Assembly: GCF_008064635.1 (NCBI RefSeq)
Contig: NZ_VRYZ01000002.1
Span: 434,001 to 498,000, forward strand
Length of the DNA stretch: 64,000 nt
Reading direction: 5' to 3'
DNA from: Parahaliea aestuarii
GTDB lineage: Bacteria > Pseudomonadota > Gammaproteobacteria > Pseudomonadales > Halieaceae
Shown here: piece by piece, positions 19,563-29,313 of the stretch
How the letters are laid out: every line of letters starts with the position of its first letter
Numbering within the stretch: the stretch's first letter is position 1
Position numbers and translations under genes: made by a program
The notes under the pieces: model-generated
What the model was told of the DNA's origin: nothing
What the model saw: only the letters and a program-made list of their open reading frames with translations
Databases searched by the model: none

Positions 19563-19997
19563 GTGACCCGGGTCGGCTTCTATGTGGTCCAGGCCAGCGG
19601 CGAGCTGGAGCGCCTGCGTGTCGCCGCGCGGCTGGCGGACAAGGCCTTCGCTCGCGGTCACCGCATCTATATCAACGCCACCGGCGAAGCCCAGGCACAG
19701 CAGCTCGATGAGCTGCTGTGGAGCTTTCGCCCGGCCAGTTTCCTGCCCCACGGCCTGACCGGCAGCGCCGGCGCCGAGCACATCGCCATTGGCTGGGGCC
19801 AGGCGGACCCCGCCGGTCACGATGACCTGCTGATCAATCTGCAACTGGACATCCCCGGCTTTTTTGGCCGCTTCCAGCGCGTAGCCGAAGTGGTCACCCA
19901 GGAACCCCGCAGCCTGCAGGCCCTGCGCGAGTCCTGGCGCTTCTACCGCGAGCGCGGCTACCAGCTCGAAAAGCACGACCTGCCCGCCCAGGGCTAG
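19563..19997 (+). CDS. holC: DNA polymerase III subunit chi
   Basis: Clamp-loader accessory subunit that links the polymerase III complex to single-strand-binding protein. At 144 residues starting with GTG (19563), it has VGFYVVQ at the N-terminus, the central WSFRPASFLPHGL, and LLINLQLDIPGFFGRF in the C-terminal half, all typical of HolC. It lies between pepA and valS, as in Pseudomonas and E. coli relatives. Seven bases separate it from pepA. Confidence 0.94.
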   Translation: MTRVGFYVVQASGELERLRVAARLADKAFARGHRIYINATGEAQAQQLDELLWSFRPASFLPHGLTGSAGAEHIAIGWGQADPAGHDDLLINLQLDIPGFFGRFQRVAEVVTQEPRSLQALRESWRFYRERGYQLEKHDLPAQG

Positions 19998-20083
19998 TCT
20001 TCCGCGCTGGCCCAGCACCGGCCCAGCGCGTATAATTCCGCTCTTTTTTCAGCCAGTTACGCTTTCTTCCGGACTTCTTCTCC

Positions 20084-22852
20084 ATGGACAAGACCTTCCA
20101 ACCCGCCGATATCGAAACCCGCTGGTACCAGCAGTGGGAGAGCAAGGGTTACTTCCAGCCCCAGGGCGGCGAGCCCGCTTATAGCATCATGATCCCGCCG
20201 CCCAATGTGACCGGCAGCCTGCACATGGGCCACGGCTTCCAGGAAGCCATCATGGACGCCCTGATCCGCTACCACCGCATGCGTGGCTACAACACCCTGT
20301 GGCAGCCCGGCACCGACCACGCAGGCATCGCCACCCAGATGGTGGTGGAGCGCCAGCTCGAGGCCCAGGGGCTGAGCCGTCACGACCTCGGCCGCGACAG
20401 GTTCATCGAGAAAGTCTGGGAGTGGAAAGAACAATCCGGCGGCCAGATCACCCAGCAGCTGCGCCGCCTCGGCGCCTCCCCGGACTGGTCCCGGGAGCGC
20501 TTCACCATGGACGAGGGCCTGAGCAAGGCGGTACAGGAAGTGTTCATCCGCCTGTATCGCGAAGGGCTGATCTACCGCGGCAAGCGCCTGGTGAACTGGG
20601 ACCCGGCCCTGCACACTGCGGTGTCCGACCTGGAAGTGCTGTCGGAAGAGGAGCAGGGCTCCCTGTGGCACTTCCGCTATCCACTGTCCAGCGGCGAAGG
20701 CCACCTCACCGTCGCCACCACCCGCCCGGAAACCATGCTCGGCGACACCGCGGTGGCCGTCCACCCGGAGGACGAGCGCTACGCCCACCTGGTCGGGCAG
20801 ACCATCGCCCTGCCCCTCACCGGCCGTGAAATCCCGATCATTGCCGACGACTACGTCGACCGCGAGTTCGGCACCGGCTGCGTGAAGATCACGCCCGCCC
20901 ACGACTTCAACGACTACGAGATGGGCAAGCGTCACAACCTGCCCGTGATCAACATCCTCGACGACAACGCCGCCCTCAACGGCGAGGTGCCCGCACCCTA
21001 CCGCGGCCTCGATCGTTTCGACGCGCGCAAGCAGGTGGTGGCCGACCTGGAAGCCCTGGGCCTGGTGGACAAGATCGAGCCCCACACCCTCAAGGTGCCC
21101 CGCGGCGACCGCTCCGGCGTGGTGATCGAGCCCTACCTCACCGACCAGTGGTACGTGGACGCTAAAACCCTGGCCAAACCCGCTATCGAGGCGGTGGAAA
21201 ACGGCGACATCCAGTTTGTGCCCAAGCAGTGGGAAAACACCTACTACGCCTGGATGCGCGACATCCAGGACTGGTGCATCAGCCGCCAGCTGTGGTGGGG
21301 CCACCGCATCCCCGCCTGGTACGACGGGGCCGGCAATATCTACGTCGGCGAGAACGAAGCCGCCGTGCGCGCCGACAACAAGCTGGGCGACGATGTCAGC
21401 CTGCAGCAGGACGAGGACGTGCTGGACACCTGGTTCAGCTCCGCCCTGTGGACCTTCTCCACCCTGGGCTGGCCGGAAGAAACGCCGGAACTGGCCACCT
21501 TCCACCCCAGTTCGGTGCTGGTGACCGGCTTTGACATCATCTTCTTCTGGGTCGCCCGGATGATCATGATGACCCTGCACTTCCGCAAGGAAGTGCCCTT
21601 CCACACCGTCTACGTACACGGCCTGGTACGCGATGCGGAAGGCCAGAAAATGTCCAAGTCCAAGGGCAATGTGCTGGACCCCATCGACCTGATCGACGGC
21701 ATCGAACTGGAGTCCCTGGTGTCCAAGCGCACCGCCGGCATGATGCAGCCCCAGCTGGCGGCGAAGATCGAAAAGGCCACCCGCAAGCAGTTCCCCGAGG
21801 GCATCGCCGCCTACGGTACCGACGCCCTGCGCTTTACCTATTACTCGCTGGCCTCCACCGGCCGCGATATCCGCTTTGATATCGGCCGTATCGAAGGCTT
21901 CCGCAATTTCTGCAACAAGATCTGGAACGCCGCCCGCTACGTGATGATGAATTGCGAAGGCCAGGACTGTGACCAGAACAACAGCGGCGAGGTGGAACTG
22001 TCACTGGCGGACCGCTGGATCATCGGCGAGTTGCAGCAGACCGAAGCCGCGGTGGCCAGGGCTGTGGAGGCCTACCGCTTCGATCACGCCTCGCAGGCGC
22101 TGTACGAATTTATCTGGAACCAGTACTGCGACTGGTACCTGGAATTGTCCAAGCCGGTGCTGTGGGACGACAACGCGAGCGAGGCCGCCAAGCGCGGCAC
22201 CCGCCGCACCCTGATCCGCGTTCTGGAAGCGGCCCTGCGCCTGCTGCACCCCTTCATGCCCTTCATTACCGAAGAGGTGTGGCAGGCGGTCGCGCCGCTG
22301 GCCGGCAAATCCGGCGCCACCATCATGCTGCAACCCTATCCCGTCAGCGAGGGTGAAAGCGTGGACAGCGCCGCGAACGCAGATATAGAATGGCTCAAAG
22401 GTGTGATCGTGGGCCTGAGAAACATTCGCGGTGAAATGAATATTCCACCCGGCAAGGCGCTCACGGCACTGCTCAGGAATGGCGGCGAAAGCGATAAAAC
22501 CAGGCTGGAACACAATGCCACCGCCCTGAAAAAACTGGCCCGGCTGGATGACATCCGCTTTGTGGCCGATGGCGAGGAAGCGCCGGTAGCAGCAACGGCA
22601 CTGGTGGGGGATCTGGAAATCCTGGTGCCGATGGCGGACCTGATTGACAAGGACGCCGAGTTACAGCGTCTCGCCAAGGAAATTGAAAAGCTGGAAAAAG
22701 AGCTGTCGCGCATCGAAGGCAAGCTGAGTAATTCAGCCTTCATCGACAAGGCCCCCGAAGCGGTAGTGGCCAAGGAACGCGAAAAACAGCAGGCCCAGCA
22801 AATGGCGCTCGGCAAGCTCCGGGAACAGGAGCAGCGTATAGCGCAGATGTAA
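20084..22852 (+). CDS. valS: Valine--tRNA ligase
   Basis: Charges tRNA-Val and edits misactivated threonine. The protein has 922 residues. The class I signature HMGH is at residues 47-50 in [13 protein letters not shown], and KMSKS is near residue 523 in [13 protein letters not shown]. The CP1 editing domain lies between them, with the [19 protein letters not shown] motif. The C-terminal ~70 residues form the usual coiled-coil arm rich in Lys and Glu. It is the last gene of the pepA-holC-valS run. Confidence 0.97.
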   Translation: MDKTFQPADIETRWYQQWESKGYFQPQGGEPAYSIMIPPPNVTGSLHMGHGFQEAIMDALIRYHRMRGYNTLWQPGTDHAGIATQMVVERQLEAQGLSRHDLGRDRFIEKVWEWKEQSGGQITQQLRRLGASPDWSRERFTMDEGLSKAVQEVFIRLYREGLIYRGKRLVNWDPALHTAVSDLEVLSEEEQGSLWHFRYPLSSGEGHLTVATTRPETMLGDTAVAVHPEDERYAHLVGQTIALPLTGREIPIIADDYVDREFGTGCVKITPAHDFNDYEMGKRHNLPVINILDDNAALNGEVPAPYRGLDRFDARKQVVADLEALGLVDKIEPHTLKVPRGDRSGVVIEPYLTDQWYVDAKTLAKPAIEAVENGDIQFVPKQWENTYYAWMRDIQDWCISRQLWWGHRIPAWYDGAGNIYVGENEAAVRADNKLGDDVSLQQDEDVLDTWFSSALWTFSTLGWPEETPELATFHPSSVLVTGFDIIFFWVARMIMMTLHFRKEVPFHTVYVHGLVRDAEGQKMSKSKGNVLDPIDLIDGIELESLVSKRTAGMMQPQLAAKIEKATRKQFPEGIAAYGTDALRFTYYSLASTGRDIRFDIGRIEGFRNFCNKIWNAARYVMMNCEGQDCDQNNSGEVELSLADRWIIGELQQTEAAVARAVEAYRFDHASQALYEFIWNQYCDWYLELSKPVLWDDNASEAAKRGTRRTLIRVLEAALRLLHPFMPFITEEVWQAVAPLAGKSGATIMLQPYPVSEGESVDSAANADIEWLKGVIVGLRNIRGEMNIPPGKALTALLRNGGESDKTRLEHNATALKKLARLDDIRFVADGEEAPVAATALVGDLEILVPMADLIDKDAELQRLAKEIEKLEKELSRIEGKLSNSAFIDKAPEAVVAKEREKQQAQQMALGKLREQEQRIAQM

Positions 22853-22959
22853 GGCAGCGGTACAGCCGCGGCAGCATCAACCTCGGTAGGTAAGGTTTCA
22901 AGGCCCCGGCGCATTGGGCGGCGGGGAATAATAAGAAGTGGTAACCGAGGGAAAGTGGT

Positions 22960-23172
22960 ATGAGTGATCGTGTCCATGGCACAGTAAAATGGTTTAACAA
23001 TGCCAAGGGGTTTGGCTTTATCACCCGCGAGGAAGGTGACGATGATGTATTCGTACACTTTCGCTCCATCCAGGGTGATGGCTACCGCACACTCAATGAA
23101 GGCCAGACGGTCGAGTTCAAACTCGTCGAAGGCCCGAAAGGTCTGCAGGCTGAGGATGTGTTGAAGCTGTAG
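22960..23172 (+). CDS. CspA-family cold-shock protein
   Basis: A 70-residue single cold-shock domain that binds single-stranded RNA/DNA. RNP1 is KGFGFI (residues 16-21) and RNP2 is VFVHF (30-34). [11 protein letters not shown] at the N-terminus is standard. The end QAEDVLKL is typical of the gammaproteobacterial version. A membrane-anchored relative follows 247 bp downstream. Confidence 0.95.
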   Translation: MSDRVHGTVKWFNNAKGFGFITREEGDDDVFVHFRSIQGDGYRTLNEGQTVEFKLVEGPKGLQAEDVLKL

Positions 23173-23419
23173 ACCGAGGCGTCGCCGCAGGGGGAGAGCC
23201 TGGGCAGCGCAGCGCTTCCCCGCCCGTAGTGCGGCCCCACTCATCGTTGCACATCCCGCGACCACGGTAACGGCAGGGCCTGCTGTTGCCGACGCTCCGG
23301 TTTTTTCCGGCCATGGGTGACGGACGCCGAAACATTTGCCACGGGAACCACCCCAACAGGCGGTATTGCGCCGCCCACTGACACAAGCAATGACAACTGA
23401 CTTCCAACAGAGGACCACC

Positions 23420-23857
23420 ATGACAACCACCATCCGACTGATTCTCAGCCTGCTGATTGCCGCCCTCGCCTACGCTGCGGCCACCCTGCTGGCAGGCGCT
23501 GACTTCAGCAATATTCCCCTGCTACTCTGCTTTGTGGCGGCCACGGCATTAACGGCCCTGTTACCGGCCGCGGGGCGGGCGGGCACAACGAACAGCGTCG
23601 CGCGTGACAACGACAGTAGCGAAAAGCAATCCCGGGTGCCGGCCGGCGCATCCCGGGAGGAAGGCGCGGTCAAGTGGTTCAATGTTTCCAAGGGCTTTGG
23701 TTTCATCATCCGGGAGGGTGGCGAAGAGATCTTCGTTCACTTCCGCTCTATCCGCGGTGACGGACGGCGCAGCCTCAGGGACGGCCAGCGGGTCGACTTT
23801 GTGGTGGGCAACAGCGCCAAGGGCCCGCAGGCCGAAGACGTCGTCGCCCTCGACTGA
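23420..23857 (+). CDS. Membrane-anchored cold-shock-domain protein
   Basis: A 145-residue protein. The ATG at 23420 is preceded by AGAGGA with 6 bp spacing; ATG 23390 is an alternative. Residues 5-25 and 30-50 are hydrophobic and form a membrane hairpin. A polar linker (about 51-75) follows, then a complete cold-shock domain with VKWFNVSKGFGFII, IFVHFRSIRGDG and a final GPQAEDVVAL. It resembles the preceding Csp closely. This suggests duplication, plus a membrane anchor that would hold an RNA-binding domain at the inner membrane. The function is not known. Confidence 0.87.
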   Translation: MTTTIRLILSLLIAALAYAAATLLAGADFSNIPLLLCFVAATALTALLPAAGRAGTTNSVARDNDSSEKQSRVPAGASREEGAVKWFNVSKGFGFIIREGGEEIFVHFRSIRGDGRRSLRDGQRVDFVVGNSAKGPQAEDVVALD

Positions 23858-23872
23858 CAGGGAACGGCAGCG

Positions 23873-24532
23873 TCAGGCGCTGCTGTCCAGCCGGCTGATC
23901 AGGTCCATCCAGTAGGCGCTGATCATGCCGGCACCACAATGAAGCACCACCTCGGTCGGCAGGTCGTTGTCGCCCAGGGCCAGTTCCACCACACCGTAGA
24001 AGGTATCGACGGTAATGCGGGCCTGAATGACGATCTCTTCATCCGCCTCGATACCGAGTACCTCCGCGATCAGACCGGCGAAGCTGCGCGCCACGATCTC
24101 GTGGGACTCCATGCGCAGTTCCTGCAGCGGCTGCACCGCGCGCAGGGCCTGGGTGATCTCGTGGCCGCCCACCTGGTCGCGTGTCGCCTGGTAGGTTTCC
24201 CGCAGCAACTCTTCGACATTGTCCATCAGGGCCGCGACGCCCCCGGCGGGGTAGTGACGCTCGTGCCACTGCTCGAAGATCACATTCTGGCGATCCATCA
24301 GCACCGCCCCCAGGGCATACAGTACGGCGTACTTGTTGGGAAAATAGCGGTATAGCGCCGGCACTGTAATACCCGCGTTCTCGGCGATCAGGTTGGTGGA
24401 TATACGCTCTACGCCGACTTCCACCAGCAGTTCCGCCGCGGCCATCAGAATATTTTCGTAGGTGCGCTTGGCCCGCGCCTGGCGCGGCCGGTTCTTTTCC
24501 AGCAGCTCGACCGGGGCTCGCATTCGACTCAT
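23873..24532 (-). CDS. TetR family transcriptional regulator
   Basis: A 219-residue repressor-type protein. The N-terminal helix-turn-helix region runs RAKRTYENILMAAAELL to ISTNLIAENAGITVPALYRY, ending FPNKYAVLYALG. The ligand-binding domain is unassigned. It is divergent from the methyltransferase gene, and its operator probably lies in 24533-24602. It converges with the membrane-anchored cold-shock gene 15 bp away. The effector is unknown. Confidence 0.92.
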   Translation of the reverse strand: MSRMRAPVELLEKNRPRQARAKRTYENILMAAAELLVEVGVERISTNLIAENAGITVPALYRYFPNKYAVLYALGAVLMDRQNVIFEQWHERHYPAGGVAALMDNVEELLRETYQATRDQVGGHEITQALRAVQPLQELRMESHEIVARSFAGLIAEVLGIEADEEIVIQARITVDTFYGVVELALGDNDLPTEVVLHCGAGMISAYWMDLISRLDSSA

Positions 24533-24647
24533 GACTTTCTCCCGCTGTCGTCCCTATATTGAGCAAGGTACGACTGGTATTCCTTCACCGCAAAATGCCA
24601 CAATGGCCAGTCCTCCTCTAGCAAAATCTGACGAAAAGGACAGTCCC

Positions 24648-25271
24648 TTGCCCGCATCGAAACCCGTGATTGCAAGAAAGTTTCGCGGGGTCAGTATCCC
24701 CACGTCCAGTCACCCGTCCATCCGCAAGGTGCGACGCCAGGGCACGGTGCCCTCCATCCACGGCAACAAATTCTGGAAGTCCAGCGCACTGCTGATCGAC
24801 TACCTGAAAAAGCATCCGCCGGAACACTGCAAACGGGTGATCGACGTCGGCTGCGGCTGGGGCATTGGCGGTATCTGGTGCGCGAAGAAACTCGGGGCCA
24901 AAGTGACAGCGGTCGACGCCGACCCGGACGTGTTCCCCTACCTCCATGAGGTCGCCGCCATCAACGGCGTCGAGGTGAAGACACTGGCCCGGCGCTTCGA
25001 GCAGCTAACGGTCAAGCAACTCAGCAAATACGACATGCTGATCGCCGCCGACATCTGTTTCTGGGACGAACTGGTCAAACCGGTCACCAACATGGTGAAC
25101 CGGGCGGTCAAGGCCGGCGTGAAACACATCTATATCGCCGATCCGGAGCGCTCCACCTTCCTGGAAATGGCGGAGCGTTGTGCCGACCGTCACTGCGCCG
25201 ATCTGATCGAGTGGAAAACCCGCGGCAATGTGGAGGCTCGCGGGGCAATCATGGCCATTGAGAACGCCTGA
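24648..25271 (+). CDS. Class I SAM-dependent methyltransferase
   Basis: The protein has the SAM-binding motif VIDVGCGWGIGGIWCA and the acidic post-II residues VTAVDADPDV. IAADICFWDEL is reminiscent of ETFB-lysine/Nnt1-like protein methyltransferases. The start is uncertain. A TTG at 24648 has AAAAGGA 7 bp upstream and gives 207 residues. An in-frame ATG at 24603 would give 222 but lacks a ribosome site. The 3' end overlaps the convergent TPR/TonB gene by 23 bp. The substrate is unknown; a protein lysine is a reasonable guess from the fold subgroup. Confidence 0.83.
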   Translation: MPASKPVIARKFRGVSIPTSSHPSIRKVRRQGTVPSIHGNKFWKSSALLIDYLKKHPPEHCKRVIDVGCGWGIGGIWCAKKLGAKVTAVDADPDVFPYLHEVAAINGVEVKTLARRFEQLTVKQLSKYDMLIAADICFWDELVKPVTNMVNRAVKAGVKHIYIADPERSTFLEMAERCADRHCADLIEWKTRGNVEARGAIMAIENA

Positions 25272-26604
25272 GCGGCAGCCACAGGTAATCCCGCTGTACC
25301 GTGGTCGCCTGGGCCTGCCCCTGGCGATCCAGGCGCGGCCGGAAGCGAACGTCGCGCAGTTCACGCAGCATCACGTACTGCGCATTCTCGGCCGACTCCG
25401 GCACGCTGACCACCTCCGCGCCCCGCACCCGGCCCTCGGCGGTGACCTCGAAGCGGAACCCGACCGGGCCAGCCACACCGTCCCCGGGCGACGGTATCTG
25501 CCAGAAGGCGCCATTATCCGGCAGTTCCACCGGCTCCCCGAACCAGGCCTGCCACTGCTCTTCTGCGCCGGCGTCCAGCAGGTCCTGCCCCAGGGCCGAG
25601 TAAAAGGCCGCGGCGCGACGGCTGCTGCCGTGCCACTGGTACCAGTCCGCCAGCGCCAGTTGCGCGGCGCGGGTATCTGCGGCGTTCGGCGGCGACGCTT
25701 CAATATAGTCCTGTAGCAGTTTGCGCCCGCGCACCATGCCGCTGCGGCGCTGTTGTTCCAGGCGCTCCCGCTCCCGGTCCAGCTCGGCGCTGCCCAGGGA
25801 GCGATACTGGCTTTGCACACGGAAACCGGGCTCGTCCAAGGCCGCCGGCAGGGAGTCCTGCAACAGGTAGAGATTGCGCAGCTGGCTCTGCACCAGCGGC
25901 CAGCGCAGGTCCGGCGGCAATGGATGCCCCCCGTCCGCCGCGCTGCCCTCCAGCAGTCGGTCATTGATATCCAACAACCCCAGCAGACGGCTGCGGCCCT
26001 GGGCCGAACGCACCCCCAGTCGCAACGCTTCGCGCTGCCAGCGCAAATAGGCCAGCTGGACGGTCACCGCGGCTTCATCCCTGGGCAGCTGTCCGGCGCC
26101 CTGCAGAAAGTAGAGATAGTCGTAGCGGTCGTCGAGCTGTTCCAGGTCGCCGGTCTGTCGCGCCAGCCCGATCATGCTCTGCAGCAGGCTCAACTGGCGC
26201 TCACTGCGCAGTCCCTCGTTAATGCGCATGATGTGCAGGGCGCGGGTATAGAGGGACTCGGCGCCGGCGAGGTCGCCGCGACGGGCCTGCAGGTCCGCCA
26301 TGGCCTCCAGGTTTTCCGCGAGGCCGGCGGCATAGGGGCCGCCCTGGCGCTGCAGGTCTTCCACCGCCCGGGTATAGGCCGCCAGCGAGGCGGCGGCATC
26401 CTCGGGTAGCGGTGCCTCGGGCACCAGGCCCGGCGCCGCCGAGGCGCCGTCACTCCACTGCTGCCCGTTGCGCACCACCCGCTCGCCGTAGGGGGCGGCG
26501 GTATCGTCAGCCCGCGAAGCGCCCGCCGCCAGCGCGATGAGTACTACCAGGAAAGCACACGGCCCCAAGGGACGGCGCGGATTGCAGGCACGCAGGCGTG
26601 TCAT
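25249..26604 (-). CDS. Exported tetratricopeptide-like protein with TonB-C-like end
   Basis: A 451-residue protein with a signal peptide (PCAFLVVLIALAAGASRADD, cut near residue 32). Residues 75-150 contain TPR-like helices, for example GDLAGAESLYTRALHIMRIN. A second helical block is at about 290-345. The C-terminal ~75 residues, with GFRFEVTAEGRVRGAEVVSV and a final VRFRPRLDRQG, match a TonB C-terminal-like fold as found in energy-transducer-related periplasmic proteins. There is no N-terminal TonB helix plus Pro-rich linker. I place it in the periplasm with unknown function. Confidence 0.8.
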   Translation of the reverse strand: MTRLRACNPRRPLGPCAFLVVLIALAAGASRADDTAAPYGERVVRNGQQWSDGASAAPGLVPEAPLPEDAAASLAAYTRAVEDLQRQGGPYAAGLAENLEAMADLQARRGDLAGAESLYTRALHIMRINEGLRSERQLSLLQSMIGLARQTGDLEQLDDRYDYLYFLQGAGQLPRDEAAVTVQLAYLRWQREALRLGVRSAQGRSRLLGLLDINDRLLEGSAADGGHPLPPDLRWPLVQSQLRNLYLLQDSLPAALDEPGFRVQSQYRSLGSAELDRERERLEQQRRSGMVRGRKLLQDYIEASPPNAADTRAAQLALADWYQWHGSSRRAAAFYSALGQDLLDAGAEEQWQAWFGEPVELPDNGAFWQIPSPGDGVAGPVGFRFEVTAEGRVRGAEVVSVPESAENAQYVMLRELRDVRFRPRLDRQGQAQATTVQRDYLWLPLRRSQWP

Positions 26605-26676
26605 GGCTTCCTCATCAGTGAACGGTCAATACGTCAGGGCGACGGGCTGAGGGAAGATTAAGCGATTGCAGGAGTG

Positions 26677-26778
26677 ATAAAAAGGCGGGCGCCCGGAGGG
26701 CGCCCGCAATGCTGCCGCATTCCCGGCATCCGGTAGTGTCGCCGGGGGTCTGCAGGGCTTAAGTTAGCCCAGGCCAAC
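26677..26778 (-). ncRNA. Candidate Fur-controlled small RNA
   Basis: This ~100 nt minus-strand stretch begins just after a Fur-box-like sequence (26786-26804) and ends at an intrinsic terminator. It contains three stem-loops. The first is GTTGGC-CTGG-GCTAAC (26778-26763). The second is CCCGGC/GCCGGG with a 13-base loop (26746-26722). The third is the terminator stem. No ORF of useful length is present. The Fur box lies downstream of the transporter stop codon, and the terminator lies between it and the next gene. The box therefore appears to drive an independent short transcript. RyhB/PrrF-type RNAs have this layout, but I see no clear sequence match to either. This is inference. Confidence 0.45.
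26685..26707 (-). terminator. Intrinsic terminator
   Basis: A perfect 10 bp stem, GCGGGCGCCC/GGGCGCCCGC, with a 3-base loop is followed on the minus strand by CTTTTTAT. It would end the candidate small RNA and/or the SLC13 transporter transcript. Confidence 0.85.
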
Positions 26779-26785
26779 CTCTATT

Positions 26786-26804
26786 GCAAACGATTCTCGT
26801 TAAT
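26786..26804 (-). promoter_or_regulatory. Fur-box-like operator
   Basis: On the minus strand ATTAACGAGAATCGTTTGC matches the 19-base Fur consensus GATAATGATAATCATTATC at 12 of 19 positions. It contains the common core GAGAATC..TTTGC. It lies 29 bp beyond the SLC13 stop codon and just ahead of the candidate small RNA. Confidence 0.6.
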
Positions 26805-26832
26805 ATTTGCGAACTTATCGCGAATGCGTGCT

Positions 26833-28557
26833 TCAGAAAGGAAATACGATCGGCAGCAGGACCAGCACCACCAGGGAGTAGGCAATCGACACCGGCAGTC
26901 CGGCGCGCACGTAATCCCGCAGCGTGTAGCCGCCGAGGTTCTGCACCATCAGGTTGGTGGTATAGCCGTAGGGGGTCAGGAAGCTGGCGCTGGCGCCAAA
27001 GGCCACAGCCATCACAAAGGGCATGGGACTCAGGCCGTAACTCTCCGCCAGGCCGAAGGCGATGGGGAAACTCAGTGCGGCCGCGGCATTGTTGGTCATC
27101 AACTCGGTCAGCAACAGGGTACCCAGGTACACGCCGATCAGGGCTGCGTAGGGACCGAGGCTGGACAGCTCGCTGTGCAGGGCGCCGGTCAGCAGCGCCA
27201 CCAGGCCGGAATTGGTCAGCGCCTGGGACAGGGTCAGGGCCGAACCGATGATCAGCCAAATCTCAAAGGGAAAGCGGCGGCGCAGTTCCGAGGCCCGCAC
27301 CAGGCGCAACACCAGCATCGCCACCAGCAGCATGCACAGGCCCTTGATCAGCGGCAGAATTTCCATCACCGACAGGGTCACAATGGCAATCAGGCCGAGA
27401 CTCACCACCCAGTTCTGCAGCGGCGAGGTGTTGGTACCGTTCACCGCATCATCCACCACCACAAAGTTCTTGCCGAGGTTGTTGCGATCGTGAAAATCGG
27501 GGCCGGTCGCCAGCATCAGGTTGTCGCCGGCCTGGATGGCGATATTGCCCAGCTTGCCCGACAGTCGCTTGCCCCCCCGGCGCATGCCCACCACCGCTGC
27601 GTCAAAGAGCGAGCGAAAGCCGCTGTCCTTGATGGTCTTGCCTTCGATACTGGCATTGGGCATGACAATCACTTCCATCATGTTCTCCCGCAACAGCCCC
27701 TCTTCCACCGCAAACAACTGCAGGCCGTCCAGCGCGTCGAGCACGCCCACCTGTTTGATATCACCGGAGAAGATCAGCTTGTCGCCGGCTTCGATGTATT
27801 CGCTTGGCGCCACCGGGGATATCAGGTGCTCATCGCGCACGATCTCCACCAGGAACAGGTCGTCCAGGTCCCGCAGTTGGTTGTCGGCGATGGTCTTGCC
27901 GATCAGGCTTGAACCCGCCGTGACCTCCGCCTCGATCAGGTACTCGTTGATGTCGAGTCGCTCGCGGCTGTCGGCGGGCAGCAATCGCACCGACAGCATC
28001 ATGACCGTAAGCCCCACCAGCGTGGCGCAGCCGCCCACGACAAAGAAGGCGAAGAAAGACAGGCCCTGCCCGGTGGCGTCTTCCAGAAAGCTGCTGACAA
28101 TAAGGTTGGTACTGGTACCGATGAGCGTCATGGTACCGCCTAGAATCGCGGCGTAGGACAGGGGGATCAGCAGGCGCGAGGCCGGGTGGTGGCGATTGTT
28201 GCGCACCGTCTGCGCCAGCGTCGCCACTACCGCCGTGTTGTTGACGAAGGCGGAAAACAGCGCGGTCACCCCGCCCAGCCGCAGCAGGCTCATCCCCAGC
28301 CCCGGGGTAATCAACTTGCCGGACAGGCGATTGAGCCAGGACAGGCGCTCCAGCCCGACCGAGACCAGCAGCAACAGAATGAGGGTGATCAGACCCGTGT
28401 TGGATGCCTTGTCGAGAATCTCGGCGGTGTCCACCAGGCCGGCAAAGTAACTCGCCAGCATGGCGCCGACAAAAATGCGCGACGCCGGCCAGTCAGTGAA
28501 GATCAGGCTGCCCAACAGAAACAGGAATACAGCCGAAATCAGTAACTGGTCGATCAT
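26833..28557 (-). CDS. SLC13-family permease with TrkA-C domains
   Basis: A 574-residue inner-membrane transporter. The ATG at 28557 starts directly at the first helix; the upstream extension is not membrane-like. About six helices come first, including ALFSAFVNNTAVVATLAQ and the signature GGTMTLIGTSTNLIVSS. Two cytosolic RCK_C/TrkA-C domains follow (about residues 200-360; GDKLIFSGDIKQV and GDNLMLATGP). A second membrane half contains TELMTNNAAAALSFPIA and FLTPYGYTTNLMVQ. The family carries dicarboxylates, sulfate or other anions with Na+; this subgroup is often annotated as sulfate or unknown anion permease. Confidence 0.9.
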   Translation of the reverse strand: MIDQLLISAVFLFLLGSLIFTDWPASRIFVGAMLASYFAGLVDTAEILDKASNTGLITLILLLLVSVGLERLSWLNRLSGKLITPGLGMSLLRLGGVTALFSAFVNNTAVVATLAQTVRNNRHHPASRLLIPLSYAAILGGTMTLIGTSTNLIVSSFLEDATGQGLSFFAFFVVGGCATLVGLTVMMLSVRLLPADSRERLDINEYLIEAEVTAGSSLIGKTIADNQLRDLDDLFLVEIVRDEHLISPVAPSEYIEAGDKLIFSGDIKQVGVLDALDGLQLFAVEEGLLRENMMEVIVMPNASIEGKTIKDSGFRSLFDAAVVGMRRGGKRLSGKLGNIAIQAGDNLMLATGPDFHDRNNLGKNFVVVDDAVNGTNTSPLQNWVVSLGLIAIVTLSVMEILPLIKGLCMLLVAMLVLRLVRASELRRRFPFEIWLIIGSALTLSQALTNSGLVALLTGALHSELSSLGPYAALIGVYLGTLLLTELMTNNAAAALSFPIAFGLAESYGLSPMPFVMAVAFGASASFLTPYGYTTNLMVQNLGGYTLRDYVRAGLPVSIAYSLVVLVLLPIVFPF

Positions 28558-28680
28558 AGAAAGGGCTCTTGGGCCGAGGCCGGAAACACGCAAGGATACG
28601 CAATCGGCCGACACAGGGACAAGCGAGGCCAGCACGGATACACTAACCAAATTCGCATAAGCTAATAACGGCCAACCAAC

Positions 28681-29313
28681 ATGCAACGTGTCCTGATCAT
28701 TTTTGCCGCCATCCTGCTGCTCGCCATCGCCCTGCTGTACAGCAACCAGGACAGGGTGAAGGAGGCCGCCTACAACAAGCTCACCGAGAACATGTTTGTC
28801 GCGGCGGACACCGACAGTTTCGATCCCGGCCCCGCCGTCGGCTCACAATTCCCCGGCATCTACGCCCGCTATCGCGGGGACACCGTGCGCCTGCTGACGG
28901 ACTTCGCCGGGCCGCAGGGCACCGCCTTCGTCGCCAGTCGCTCCCTGGCCTGGTGCCCCTACTGCATGAAGCAGATGGTGCAGCTACAACAACACAAGGC
29001 GGCCTTTGATGCCGCCGGTATCAGCCTGGTGGCGATCACCTACGACAGCCCCGCCGAGCAGCAGGCCTTTGCCGACAAGCACGGCATCACCATCCCGCTG
29101 CTCTCGGACATCGACGCCATGAGCTTCAAGACGCTGGGCATTCTCAATGAGCAGTACCAGCCGGAGGACACCCAGTACGGCATCCCGCACCCCGGCATGA
29201 TCATCATCGACCCGGCCGGCAAGGTGGTCGGCAAATTGTTCATCGAGGCCTACAGCAGCCGGGTCGACGCCGCCGCGGCGCTCGCCTTTGCCCAGGAAGC
29301 CCTGGGACGCTAG
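28681..29313 (+). CDS. Membrane-anchored thioredoxin-fold (AhpC/TSA, redoxin-like) protein
   Basis: A 210-residue protein with one N-terminal transmembrane or uncleaved signal segment (residues 4-20). A peroxiredoxin/redoxin-like domain follows. The putative active site is a CxxC in LAWCPYCMKQMVQ. GISLVAITYDSPAEQQAFADKH-type sequence and HPGMIIIDPAGKVVGKLF support the fold. It is divergent from the SLC13 gene. Its stop overlaps the convergent DUF3604 gene by 4 bp. The redox partner and substrate are unknown. Confidence 0.85.
   Translation: MQRVLIIFAAILLLAIALLYSNQDRVKEAAYNKLTENMFVAADTDSFDPGPAVGSQFPGIYARYRGDTVRLLTDFAGPQGTAFVASRSLAWCPYCMKQMVQLQQHKAAFDAAGISLVAITYDSPAEQQAFADKHGITIPLLSDIDAMSFKTLGILNEQYQPEDTQYGIPHPGMIIIDPAGKVVGKLFIEAYSSRVDAAAALAFAQEALGR

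Noticed and set aside
23173-23419. Riboswitch or RNA thermometer between the two cold-shock genes
   Set aside because: Only short GC stems are visible, with no conserved cold-box or known riboswitch pattern.
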